Positions 1 through 5,721 of a stretch of 8,122 bases of DNA are shown here, piece after piece. Each line of letters opens with the position of its first letter. The first letter of the stretch is position 1. The stretch is from Gammaproteobacteria bacterium (GTDB lineage: Bacteria; Pseudomonadota; Gammaproteobacteria; Chromatiales; Chromatiaceae), in contig JAGVUH010000522.1 in assembly GCA_019136395.1 (NCBI GenBank), positions 1 through 8,122 on the forward strand, in the 5' to 3' direction. The notes under the pieces were generated by a model that did no database searches, was not told the DNA's origin, and worked only from the letters and a program-made list of their open reading frames with translations. A program made the translations under genes and the position numbers.

Positions 1-93
1 ACCGAGCGCGTGGATCAATGCAACCATGGCCGCCCGACCTGGGTGCGCCTGACCCTGGCGGAACTCGACCGCCTGTTCGCCCGCGGGCGCTGA
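1..93 (+). CDS. mutL: MutL DNA mismatch repair protein, C-terminal end (partial)
   Basis: An open frame runs from base 1 to a TGA at 91-93 and gives 30 residues, the extreme C-terminus of a longer protein. It contains CNHGRPTW followed by [12 protein letters not shown]. The C-x-HGRPT motif followed by a 'LxELDxLFxRGR' ending is the characteristic tail of gammaproteobacterial MutL, the dimeric ATPase that links MutS mismatch recognition to downstream repair. The motif belongs to the C-terminal dimerisation domain. The next gene is miaA, 17 bases away, which matches the conserved mutL-miaA-hfq order and supports the call. The rest of the gene lies upstream of the window. Confidence 0.9.
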   Translation, partial: TERVDQCNHGRPTWVRLTLAELDRLFARGR

Positions 94-110
94 GCGCGGC
101 TCACCCTCCC

Positions 111-1175
111 ATGGCCCGCCCCCTCGCCATCTTCCTCATGGGGCCCACCGCCTCAGGCAAGACCGCCCTGGCCCTGGAACTCGTCAACCGTTTTCCCTGC
201 GAGATCATCAGCGTGGATTCGACCCAGGTCTATCGCGGCCTGGATATCGGCTCCGCCAAGCCCGGACCGGAGATCCTGGCCCGGGCGCCCCACCGGCTGA
301 TCGACATCCTTGACCCCACCGAGGCCTACTCCGCCGCCCGTTTCCGCGCCGATGCCCTGCGGGAGATGGCGGTCATCAGCGCCCAGGGCCGGGTGTCCTT
401 GCTGGTGGGGGGTACCGGCCTCTATTTTCGCGCCCTGACCCAGGGCCTTTCCCCCCTGCCGGCGGCCGATCCGGCGATCCGGGCGCGGTTGGAGGCGGAG
501 GCGGCGGCGATCGGGTGGGCGGAACTGCACCGGCGGCTGGCGCGGGTGGACCCGGCCGCCGCCGCCCGCATCCACCCCAATGACCCCCAGCGCATCCAGC
601 GCGCCCTGGAGGTGTTCGAGGTCACCGGGCGGCCCATGAGCGAATTACAGCGTCAGGTCGACGCCGGCCTCGGCGTCGGCACGGGCACGGGCACTGGGAC
701 TGGTAGTAGTGCTGGGACTGGGACTGGCAAGGGCAGAGGGACTGGGGCTGGCGCCGGCCACGCCGTCGGCACCGCCGCTGGCGCCGCATACGGCTGTTGT
801 GATCCCTTGCCCTACCGGGTGCTCAAGCTGGTCCGCCTCCCCCGGGAGCGGGCGGTGTTGGGCGAGCGAATCCACCAGCGCTTCCAGGCCATGCTGGCCC
901 AGGGCTTCGAGGCGGAGGTGCGCCATCTTTGGGCGCGGGGCGACCTGACGCCGGACCTGCCCGCCCTGCGCAGCGTTGGTTATCGGCAAATGTTGAATTA
1001 CTTATTGGGTGCCTCAAGCTATACTGAGGCAGTCGAACGGGGCGTGATCGCCACCCGGCAACTCGCCAAACGGCAGATGACCTGGTTGCGTGCCGAGCCT
1101 GACTGTCATTACCTGTTCGATGATGAAGCCCCCACGGAGCGGGCCCTGGCCCTCGTTAACCAGGCGCTGGGGTGA
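111..1175 (+). CDS. miaA: tRNA dimethylallyltransferase MiaA with low-complexity insert
   Basis: MiaA transfers the dimethylallyl group of DMAPP to N6 of A37 in tRNAs that read UNN codons, the first step towards ms2i6A. The 354-residue product has the P-loop GPTASGKT at residues 11-18, the ISVDSTQVY substrate motif at 34-41, [10 protein letters not shown] at 97-106, [14 protein letters not shown] at 155-168 and the C-terminal GYRQM and [13 protein letters not shown] blocks at 290-294 and 315-327. ATG 111 is chosen because [18 protein letters not shown] matches the family N-terminus. In-frame sequence from base 18 overlaps mutL and looks non-native. No good Shine-Dalgarno precedes ATG 111, so coupling to mutL translation is likely. 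The protein is about 40 residues longer than usual (E. coli about 316) because of a Gly/Thr/Ala-rich insert at roughly residues 184-230, between MSELQRQ and LPYRVLKL. The frame is intact on both sides, so this is an insertion and not a frameshift. Confidence 0.96.
   Translation: MARPLAIFLMGPTASGKTALALELVNRFPCEIISVDSTQVYRGLDIGSAKPGPEILARAPHRLIDILDPTEAYSAARFRADALREMAVISAQGRVSLLVGGTGLYFRALTQGLSPLPAADPAIRARLEAEAAAIGWAELHRRLARVDPAAAARIHPNDPQRIQRALEVFEVTGRPMSELQRQVDAGLGVGTGTGTGTGSSAGTGTGKGRGTGAGAGHAVGTAAGAAYGCCDPLPYRVLKLVRLPRERAVLGERIHQRFQAMLAQGFEAEVRHLWARGDLTPDLPALRSVGYRQMLNYLLGASSYTEAVERGVIATRQLAKRQMTWLRAEPDCHYLFDDEAPTERALALVNQALG
678..752 (+). repeat. Degenerate GGSACK-type hexanucleotide repeat inside miaA
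   Basis: This tract is made of imperfect 6-base units such as GGCACG, GGCACT and GGGACT, which encode Gly-Thr or Gly-Ala pairs at MiaA residues 190-214. Because the unit is 6 bases long, gain or loss of units keeps the reading frame. The coding strand carries eight runs of three or more G between 683 and 747. Less regular Gly/Ala codons continue to about 785. The tract probably arose by replication slippage; that is inference from the repeat pattern. Confidence 0.8.
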
Positions 1176-1213
1176 ACCTCGGCAAACTTTCCCTGTCTCT
1201 TCCACCATCCGTT

Positions 1214-1232
1214 ACGCGGGCGCGTTTTTTTT
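1214..1232 (+). terminator. Weak intrinsic-terminator-like element between miaA and hfq
   Basis: A short inverted repeat, ACGC (1214-1217) and GCGT (1222-1225) around a GGGC loop, is followed directly by a run of eight T (1225-1232). The T-tract is good but the stem is only 4 bp (5 bp if the loop is shortened to 2), so it would be a partial terminator at best. It could reduce miaA read-through into hfq. The T-tract may instead be promoter-associated or Hfq-binding U-rich sequence in the transcript. Confidence 0.3.
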
Positions 1233-1256
1233 GTCCCGCCGTCAAGTCTCTATCAT
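1231..1256 (+). promoter_or_regulatory. Possible sigma70-like promoter for hfq
   Basis: TATCAT at 1251-1256 resembles a -10 box and lies 31 bases before the hfq start codon. TTGTCC at 1231-1236 could be a -35 element but the 14-base spacer is too short. Shifting the -35 to 1228-1233 restores 17 bases with a poor match. hfq is often driven by promoters inside or after miaA in other gammaproteobacteria, which makes a promoter here plausible but not shown. Confidence 0.2.
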
Positions 1257-1287
1257 GCAACGACTACAAGAATCAGGAGCTTTCTCC

Positions 1288-1542
1288 ATGTCCAAAGGGC
1301 AAAACCTGCAAGACCCCTTTCTCAACGCCCTGAGGAAGGAGCGCGTCCCCGTCTCCATCTTCCTGGTCAACGGCATCAAGTTGCAGGGCCAGATCGAGTC
1401 CTTCGATCAATTCGTCGTCCTGCTCAAGAACAATGTCAGCCAGATGATCTACAAGCACGCCATCTCCACGGTCGTGCCCGCGCGCAACGTCCGGCTCTCC
1501 CCCACCGGCCTGGACGATTTGCCGGAACCAGGCAATAGCTGA
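1288..1542 (+). CDS. hfq: RNA chaperone Hfq
   Basis: Hfq is a hexameric Sm-like protein that binds U-rich sRNA ends and A-rich mRNA segments and promotes their pairing. The 84-residue product shows the Sm1 region ([20 protein letters not shown], residues 20-39) and the Sm2 motif [10 protein letters not shown] (55-64). Proximal-face residues Q8, F42, Y55, K56 and H57 are present, as is the basic rim RKER at 16-19. Residue 25 is Phe where E. coli has Tyr, and residue 49 is Asn where E. coli has Thr. The C-terminal tail after residue 66 is short and ends acidic ([10 protein letters not shown]), against about 102 residues in E. coli Hfq. ATG 1288 has an AGGAG at 1276-1280, 7 bases upstream, and matches the family start MSKGQ. 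It sits in its usual place between miaA and hflX. Confidence 0.98.
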   Translation: MSKGQNLQDPFLNALRKERVPVSIFLVNGIKLQGQIESFDQFVVLLKNNVSQMIYKHAISTVVPARNVRLSPTGLDDLPEPGNS

Positions 1543-1547
1543 TCTCA

Positions 1548-1608
1548 CCGTGGGACCGCCCAGGGGTCCGCACGGCTCCGGTCGCCAATCACCGGGACCG
1601 GGTGCCGT
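1548..1608 (+). promoter_or_regulatory. Two overlapping, mutually exclusive hairpins after hfq
   Basis: Hairpin A starts 6 bases after the hfq stop. CCGTGGGACC (1548-1557) pairs with GGTCC (1565-1569) plus CACGG (1571-1575), leaving only G1570 bulged: ten base pairs and a 7-base loop. Hairpin B pairs ACGGC (1572-1576) with GCCGT (1604-1608) and CCGGTC (1578-1583) with GACCGG (1596-1601) around a 12-base loop, with a 1x2 internal mismatch. The two share bases 1572-1575 and cannot form together. A pyrimidine-rich stretch, not a U-run, follows B (1608-1620). The arrangement resembles an attenuator or an mRNA-processing and stabilising structure between hfq and hflX. The function is inference. 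Confidence 0.4.
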
Positions 1609-1640
1609 CTCCCCCCCTCGCCGTCATCCCGCCCGTCTCC

Positions 1641-2927
1641 ATGTTTGACCGTCCCCGTGCCGGGGAGCGGGCCGTCCTGGTCCATCTGGACCTGGGGCGG
1701 GTCGCGGAGCCCGAGGAGCGCGAGGAATTCCGCCTCCTCGCCCGGGCCGCCGGGGCCGAGATCGTCGGTGAATTGTCGGGCAGCCGGGACAAGCCGGAGC
1801 CGCGTCTCTTCATTGGCAGTGGCAAGGCCGATGAGCTCAAGCTGCTGGTGGAGACCGGTGAGGCGGACCTGGTGATCTTCGCCCATGCCCTGTCGCCGGC
1901 CCAGGAGCGCAACCTGGAACGGCACCTCCAGTGCCGGGTCCTCGATCGCGCCGGGCTGATCCTCGACATCTTCGCCCAGCGCGCCCGCTCCTTCGAGGGC
2001 AAGCTCCAGGTGGAACTCGCCCAGCTCACCCACCTCTCCACCCGGCTGGTCCGTGGCTGGACCCACCTGGAGCGTCAGAAGGGGGGCATCGGCCTGCGCG
2101 GTCCCGGCGAGACCCAGCTCGAGACCGACCGCCGGTTGCTCGGCAAGCGCATCGCCACCCTGAACAAACGGCTGGCGCGCATCGTCGGCCAGCGCGCCCA
2201 GGGGCGGCGGGCCCGGGACAAGGCGGAGCTGCCGACCCTGTCCCTGGTGGGCTACACCAACGCCGGCAAGTCCACCCTCTTCAACGCCCTGACCCAGGCC
2301 GGCGTCTTCCAGGCCGATCAGTTGTTCGCCACCCTGGACCCCACCCTGCGGCGCCTGGACCTGCCGGAGGGGCAGGCGGTGATCCTGGCCGACACCGTCG
2401 GCTTCGTCAGCGACCTGCCTCATGAACTGGTGGCGGCCTTCCGCTCCACCCTGGAGGAGACGCGGATGGCGGATCTGTTGCTGCACGTCGTCGATGCCGC
2501 CGGGGCGCGGCGGGATGGCTGCATCGCCGACGTGGAGGAGGTCCTGGCGGAGATCGGGGCGGGGGAGACGCCCCAGCTCCAGGTCTTCAACAAGATCGAT
2601 CTGCTGCCGGAGGCCGAGCCCCGGATCGAGCGCGATGCCGACGGCCGGGCCCGGCGGGTCTGGCTCAGCGCCGGGAGTGGCGTCGGGCTCGACCTGCTGC
2701 TCACGGCAATCGCCGAGCATGTGGGCGCCGGTTGGCTGCATCGCCGGGTGCGCCTGACCCCGGCCGAGGGCGGCTTGCGGGCCTGGTTGTTCAACCACGC
2801 CCAGGTCCTGGCCGAGGCCCATACCGAAGAGGGCGGCTGGGACCTGGAGGTGCGGTTGGCCCCCGCGGACCTCGAACGGCTGCTCAGCCGCGTGCCGAAC
2901 CTCGCTGAGCGTCTGGCTGAGGCCTGA
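1641..2927 (+). CDS. hflX: GTPase HflX (ribosome-splitting factor)
   Basis: HflX is a TRAFAC GTPase that binds the 50S ribosomal subunit and rescues stalled ribosomes, for example after heat stress. The 428-residue product has the N-terminal HflX domain with HALSPAQERNLE (82-93) and DRAGLILDIFAQRA (102-115), and the linker helix LVRGWTHLERQKGGIGLRGP ending in GETQLETD (136-163). The G domain follows: G1 GYTNAGKS (204-211), switch I around TLDPT (231-235), G3 DTVGF (251-255), G4 NKID (317-320) and G5 SA (343-344). A C-terminal domain completes it; the length fits the family (E. coli 426). ATG 1641 (MFDRPRAGE) matches the E. coli MFDRYDAGE start but has no Shine-Dalgarno. An in-frame GTG at 1602 lies inside a hairpin and adds 13 non-conserved residues. 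Confidence 0.97.
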   Translation: MFDRPRAGERAVLVHLDLGRVAEPEEREEFRLLARAAGAEIVGELSGSRDKPEPRLFIGSGKADELKLLVETGEADLVIFAHALSPAQERNLERHLQCRVLDRAGLILDIFAQRARSFEGKLQVELAQLTHLSTRLVRGWTHLERQKGGIGLRGPGETQLETDRRLLGKRIATLNKRLARIVGQRAQGRRARDKAELPTLSLVGYTNAGKSTLFNALTQAGVFQADQLFATLDPTLRRLDLPEGQAVILADTVGFVSDLPHELVAAFRSTLEETRMADLLLHVVDAAGARRDGCIADVEEVLAEIGAGETPQLQVFNKIDLLPEAEPRIERDADGRARRVWLSAGSGVGLDLLLTAIAEHVGAGWLHRRVRLTPAEGGLRAWLFNHAQVLAEAHTEEGGWDLEVRLAPADLERLLSRVPNLAERLAEA

Positions 2928-2949
2928 TGGGGGCGGCCGATGGGCGGGT

Positions 2950-2979
2950 TTGCCGAAGCGCTGATACCTTACTTACAAT
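2950..2979 (+). promoter_or_regulatory. Candidate sigma70 promoter for hflKC
   Basis: TTGCCG (2950-2955) and TACAAT (2974-2979) form a -35/-10 pair separated by 18 bases. They lie just after the hflX stop and about 80 bases before the hflK start. The -10 differs from TATAAT at one position and stands out in this GC-rich sequence. It would allow hflK-hflC to be expressed apart from hfq-hflX. There is no direct evidence of a transcription start. Confidence 0.5.
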
Positions 2980-3023
2980 GCCCCAACGTCTGACGAACCC
3001 ACGACAACGACCCGCTGCGCCAC

Positions 3024-3035
3024 GACCCGCGGGTC
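3024..3035. repeat. Perfect 12-bp palindrome in the hflK leader
   Basis: GACCCGCGGGTC reads the same on both strands and lies 45 bases downstream of the candidate -10 box and 23 bases before the hflK start codon. The left arm is part of a direct repeat, ACGACCCGC, seen at 3007-3015 and 3022-3030 (15-base period). It could be an operator for a dimeric regulator or a small mRNA hairpin near the ribosome binding site. In GC-rich DNA chance occurrence is also possible. Confidence 0.4.
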
Positions 3036-3058
3036 AACTGCATGGCATAGGAGTGACT

Positions 3059-4276
3059 ATGGCCTGGAATGAGCCCGGTGGTAGCGGTAACAAGGACCCC
3101 TGGAGCGGCAAGAGCGGCGGCGACCAGCAGGGTCCCCCGGACCTCGACGAGGTGGTGCGCAAGCTCCAGGAGAGCCTGGGCGGGCTCTTCGGTGGTAAGA
3201 AGGGACCTTCCGGTCCGGAACCCGACGACCAGGGCGGTGGTCCTGGCGGCGGACGCGGCGGTGGCTTCCCCAGCCTGCCTGGGGGCGGTTTCAGCGGCAG
3301 GGCCATCGGCGTGGTGGCGGGAATCCTGCTGCTAATCTGGCTGCTGTCCGGCATCTACATCATCCAGCCGGCGGAGCGTGGCGTGGTCCTGCGCTTCGGC
3401 GCCTATGCCTACATGACCGAGCCCGGCCCCCACTGGCGCATCCCCTATCCCATCGAGGACGTGGTCAAGGTCAACGTCGACGAGATCTCGTCCTTTACCC
3501 ACAAGGCCTCCATGCTCACCCAGGACGAGAACATCGTCGAGCTGGAGCTGACGGTGCAGTCCCGCATCCAGGACGCCGCGGACTATCTCTTCCAGGACCA
3601 GACCCCGGAAAAGACCCTGCGTGACGCCACCGAGACCGAGGTCCGCAAGACCATCGGCGCCAGCAAGCTCGACTTCATCCTCACCGAGGGGCGTGGCGCC
3701 ATCGCCGTCAGCATCAAGGAGCGGGTGCAGAACCTGATGAACCAGTACAAGACCGGACTTGAAGTCACCTCGGTCAACATGCAACCGGCCAAGCCGCCGG
3801 AACAGGTCAAGGACTCCTTCGACGATGCCATCAAGGCCCGTGAGGACAAGGAGCGTCTGGAGAACAAGGCCGAGGCCTACGCCAATGAGATCGTCCCCCA
3901 GGCCCGGGGTGAGGCGGCGCGCATGGAGGCCGACGCCAAGGCCTACCGCGATCGCGTCATCGCCAGCGCCGAGGGTGAGTCCGCCCGCTTCCTCTCCGTC
4001 CTCGGTGAATACGTCAAGGCCCCGGAGGTGACCCGGGAGCGGCTCTATCTGGATACCATGGAAAAGGTCCTGGGTGAGACCAACAAGATCCTGCTGGATG
4101 TCAAGGAAGGGGCCAACAGTCTCGTCTATCTCCCCCTGGACCAGTTGATCAGCAAAAAACCGGCGGCCGAGGCCCCCCGGGCGGTCGCGGCACCCCCGGC
4201 ACCCCCACCCAACGATACCAGCCAGCCCGCCAAGAAGGATCCCCGTGACACGTCCCGCGAGCGGAGGGAGCGCTGA
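3059..4276 (+). CDS. hflK: FtsH protease modulator subunit HflK
   Basis: HflK is an inner-membrane SPFH/band-7 protein that assembles with HflC into a large cage around FtsH and restrains or directs its proteolysis. The 405-residue product opens with MAWNEPGGSGNKDPWSG, then PPDLDEVVRKLQESLGGLFGG (26-46, cytoplasmic), a Gly-rich linker (about 57-80), one membrane helix (about 82-101), and the SPFH domain beginning IIQPAERGVVLRFGAY (101-116) with LTQDENIVELELTVQSRI at 153-170. The Ala/Glu-rich helical region runs about 250-315 and TRERLYLDTMEKVLG (325-339) is conserved. The C-terminus is Pro/Ala-rich and charged. ATG 3059 has AGGAG at 3049-3053 and matches the family start. An in-frame ATG at 2927 overlaps the hflX stop but adds 44 unconserved residues across the promoter region. 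The stop overlaps the hflC start, so translation is coupled. Confidence 0.97.
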   Translation: MAWNEPGGSGNKDPWSGKSGGDQQGPPDLDEVVRKLQESLGGLFGGKKGPSGPEPDDQGGGPGGGRGGGFPSLPGGGFSGRAIGVVAGILLLIWLLSGIYIIQPAERGVVLRFGAYAYMTEPGPHWRIPYPIEDVVKVNVDEISSFTHKASMLTQDENIVELELTVQSRIQDAADYLFQDQTPEKTLRDATETEVRKTIGASKLDFILTEGRGAIAVSIKERVQNLMNQYKTGLEVTSVNMQPAKPPEQVKDSFDDAIKAREDKERLENKAEAYANEIVPQARGEAARMEADAKAYRDRVIASAEGESARFLSVLGEYVKAPEVTRERLYLDTMEKVLGETNKILLDVKEGANSLVYLPLDQLISKKPAAEAPRAVAAPPAPPPNDTSQPAKKDPRDTSRERRER

Positions 4277-5397
4277 TGAATGCCCCGATGAAGTTCTTCG
4301 CCCCCCTCGGGCTGGCCGTCCTGGCCCTGGTCTTTTATGCCTCGGCCTTCATCGTCAACCAGTGGGAGGTGGCCATCAAGTTGCGCCTGGGTGAGATCGT
4401 CGACAGCGACTACAAGCCCGGCCTGCACTTCATGATCCCCATCATCAACAACGTCAAGAAGTTCGACGGCCGCCTCCAGACCCTGGAGTCCCGCCCCCAG
4501 CGCTTCCTGACGGTGGAAAAGAAGGACGTGATCGTCGACTCCTTCGCCAAGTGGCGGATCACCAACCCCGGCCAGTTCTTCCGCTCCACCGGCGGTGACA
4601 GCGGCCGCACCAGCCGCTTGCTCGCCGAGCGGATCAACACCGGCCTGCGCGACGAGTTCGGGCGCCGCACCATCCAGGAGGTGGTCTCGGAGGACCGCTA
4701 TCAGCTCATGGACGAATTGACCAAGGCCGTCGATCGTCAGGCCGCCGAGCTAGGCATCGAGGTGGTGGACGTGCGGGTGAAGAAGATCGACCTGCCGCCG
4801 GAAGTCAGCGAATCGGTCTACGAGCGCATGCGGGCCGAGCGCGAGCGGGTCGCCCGCGACCTGCGGGCCAAGGGCTCGGAGGCCGCCGAGCGTATTCGTG
4901 CCGATGCCGACCGGCAGCGCACCGTCATCCTGGCCGATGCCTACAAGCTGGCGGAGGAGGCCCGCGGCGAGGGCGACGCCAAGGCTGCCGAAATCTATGC
5001 CCAGGCCTTCAACCAGGATCGGGAGTTTTACGCCTTTTACCGCAGCCTCAACGCCTACCGCGCCGCCTTCGGCCAGGGCGGCGACATGCTGGTGTTGCAG
5101 CCCGATTCCGACTTCTTCCGCTTCTTCAACCAGGCGGACCGGGGGGTTCTCGTCGAGGAGGCCAAGCAGCCGCTGGGCAGCCAGCCGCCAGCCGCTCCTG
5201 GGTCGGCCCAGGTCGAGGCGTTGCTCCCGGAGACCCCGAAGGTCCTGGAGCCCCCGCAGCCGGCACCGCCTGCCCCGCCGGTAGCGGTCGCCCCGCCAGT
5301 GCCGGTGACGGAATCCGTGCCGGCGATGGCGCCGCTGCCCCCGCCAGCATCACCGGCTAGCGCGAGCCCCGTGCCGTCGACCCCGGCCCAACCTTAA
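4276..5397 (+). CDS. hflC: FtsH protease modulator subunit HflC with extended proline-rich tail
   Basis: HflC is the partner of HflK in the membrane complex that modulates FtsH. The 373-residue product has an N-terminal membrane helix (about 6-27), an SPFH domain with VNQWEVAIKLRLGEI (27-41), YKPGLHFMIPII (46-57) and RFLTVEKKDVIVDSFAKWRI (76-95), and IEVVDVRVKKIDLPPEVSES (161-180). A charged helix follows (about 183-245), then FYAFYRSLNAYRAAF (251-265) and SDFFRFF (278-284). The family core ends about residue 287. The remaining roughly 80 residues are rich in Pro, Ala and Val, which is unusual; E. coli HflC ends shortly after the SDFFRY motif. In the known topology this tail would lie on the periplasmic side. 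The insert that E. coli HflC carries before its GIEVVDVRI segment is absent. ATG 4276 overlaps the hflK stop (TGATG), with GGAGG at 4263-4267. Confidence 0.96.
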   Translation: MNAPMKFFAPLGLAVLALVFYASAFIVNQWEVAIKLRLGEIVDSDYKPGLHFMIPIINNVKKFDGRLQTLESRPQRFLTVEKKDVIVDSFAKWRITNPGQFFRSTGGDSGRTSRLLAERINTGLRDEFGRRTIQEVVSEDRYQLMDELTKAVDRQAAELGIEVVDVRVKKIDLPPEVSESVYERMRAERERVARDLRAKGSEAAERIRADADRQRTVILADAYKLAEEARGEGDAKAAEIYAQAFNQDREFYAFYRSLNAYRAAFGQGGDMLVLQPDSDFFRFFNQADRGVLVEEAKQPLGSQPPAAPGSAQVEALLPETPKVLEPPQPAPPAPPVAVAPPVPVTESVPAMAPLPPPASPASASPVPSTPAQP

Positions 5398-5416
5398 GAT
5401 CACTGATCGCTCCCCT

Positions 5417-5449
5417 ACCCAAGGTCAGCGAAACTGGCGCCCCTTGGGT
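5417..5449 (+). terminator. Hairpin downstream of hflC, possible 3' end structure
   Basis: ACCCAAGG (5417-5424) pairs perfectly with CCTTGGGT (5442-5449). Inside it TCAG (5425-5428) pairs with CTGG (5434-5437, one G-T pair) around a CGAAA loop, leaving CGCC (5438-5441) unpaired on the 3' side. It begins 20 bases after the hflC stop. No T-run follows, so it is not a classical intrinsic terminator; it may mark or stabilise the 3' end of the hflKC message. Confidence 0.4.
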
Positions 5450-5501
5450 TGCCGTTCCCGGCACATTCCCATGGCCCTGCTCCCCTCCACGCCCAAGGCG
5501 T

Positions 5502-5525
5502 CGACCCCGGCCTAGCCCGGGGTCG
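5502..5525. terminator. GC-rich hairpin in the hflC-permease gap
   Basis: CGACCCCGG (5502-5510) and CCGGGGTCG (5517-5525) form a perfect 9-bp stem around a 6-base loop, extendable outward by one G-T and one G-C pair. The following bases are GCCTTCCTAA, with only weak T content. It could be a second termination or pausing structure, in either direction. Its left arm contains the second copy of the 13-base direct repeat found at the end of hflC. Confidence 0.35.
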
Positions 5526-5672
5526 GCCTTCCTAACTCCCTCCCGCCTGGAGTGCCCGCCGTCTCTGGTTCGCCCGGGGGTATCCTCATCACCATGAGCC
5601 AAGCAATTTGTCCGCCGTCCGCGAGCCAGCAGAGCCCCTCGCGCAGTATCAATCCAGCCCCCCTCTCCCCAA

Positions 5673-5695
5673 CCCTCCCCCAACCGGGGGGAGGG
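5673..5695. repeat. CCCTCCCCC/GGGGGAGGG inverted repeat, REP-like
   Basis: CCCTCCCCC (5673-5681) and GGGGGAGGG (5687-5695) form a perfect 9-bp stem with the loop AACCG. It is preceded by a C-rich segment (CCCCCCTCTCCCC, 5658-5670). Sequences of this style, a pyrimidine-rich lead-in and a palindrome of C and G runs, are common as dispersed extragenic repeats in proteobacteria. Whether this one is repeated cannot be seen from a single copy. Confidence 0.45.
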
Positions 5696-5706
5696 AGCAA
5701 GCGAGT

Positions 5707-5721
5707 CGGCACCCGGTGCCG
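5707..5721. repeat. 15-bp palindrome CGGCACC-C-GGTGCCG
   Basis: Seven-base arms CGGCACC (5707-5713) and GGTGCCG (5715-5721) flank a single C. With no room for a loop it is a better candidate for a protein-binding site than for a hairpin. It covers the possible GTG start of the small ORF at 5716. Chance is not excluded in GC-rich sequence. Confidence 0.3.

Larger units (their letters stand above)
5398..5715. other. Palindrome-rich intergenic region without a supported gene
   Basis: No convincing protein is seen on either strand here. Open frames exist because of the high GC content, but their translations are Pro/Gly/Arg-rich without family motifs. The region holds three clear inverted repeats (annotated separately) and part of a fourth. 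A 13-base direct repeat, GTCGACCCCGGCC, occurs at 5376-5388 (the end of hflC) and at 5500-5512. It sits where the conserved hfl gene order ends, so it may be an old rearrangement boundary; that is inference. Confidence 0.5.

Noticed and set aside
678..752. CRISPR or other array-like repeat in miaA
   Set aside because: The units are 6 bases, degenerate, contiguous and in frame within a coding gene, without spacers.
645..830. Frameshift in miaA at the low-complexity tract
   Set aside because: The conserved MiaA segments before and after the tract are in the same frame with no stop, so the tract is an in-frame insertion.
1545..2822. A 425-residue open frame on the minus strand opposite hflX
   Set aside because: It is the antisense shadow of hflX: Gly/Gln/Asp/Leu-rich composition, no family motifs, and explained by high third-position GC in hflX, whose GTPase motifs are all intact on the + strand.
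2927..3058. In-frame upstream extension of hflK from the ATG overlapping the hflX stop
   Set aside because: The 44 extra residues do not resemble the HflK N-terminus, and the stretch holds a promoter-like pair and the palindrome. MAWNEPG at 3059 has a strong AGGAG and matches the family.
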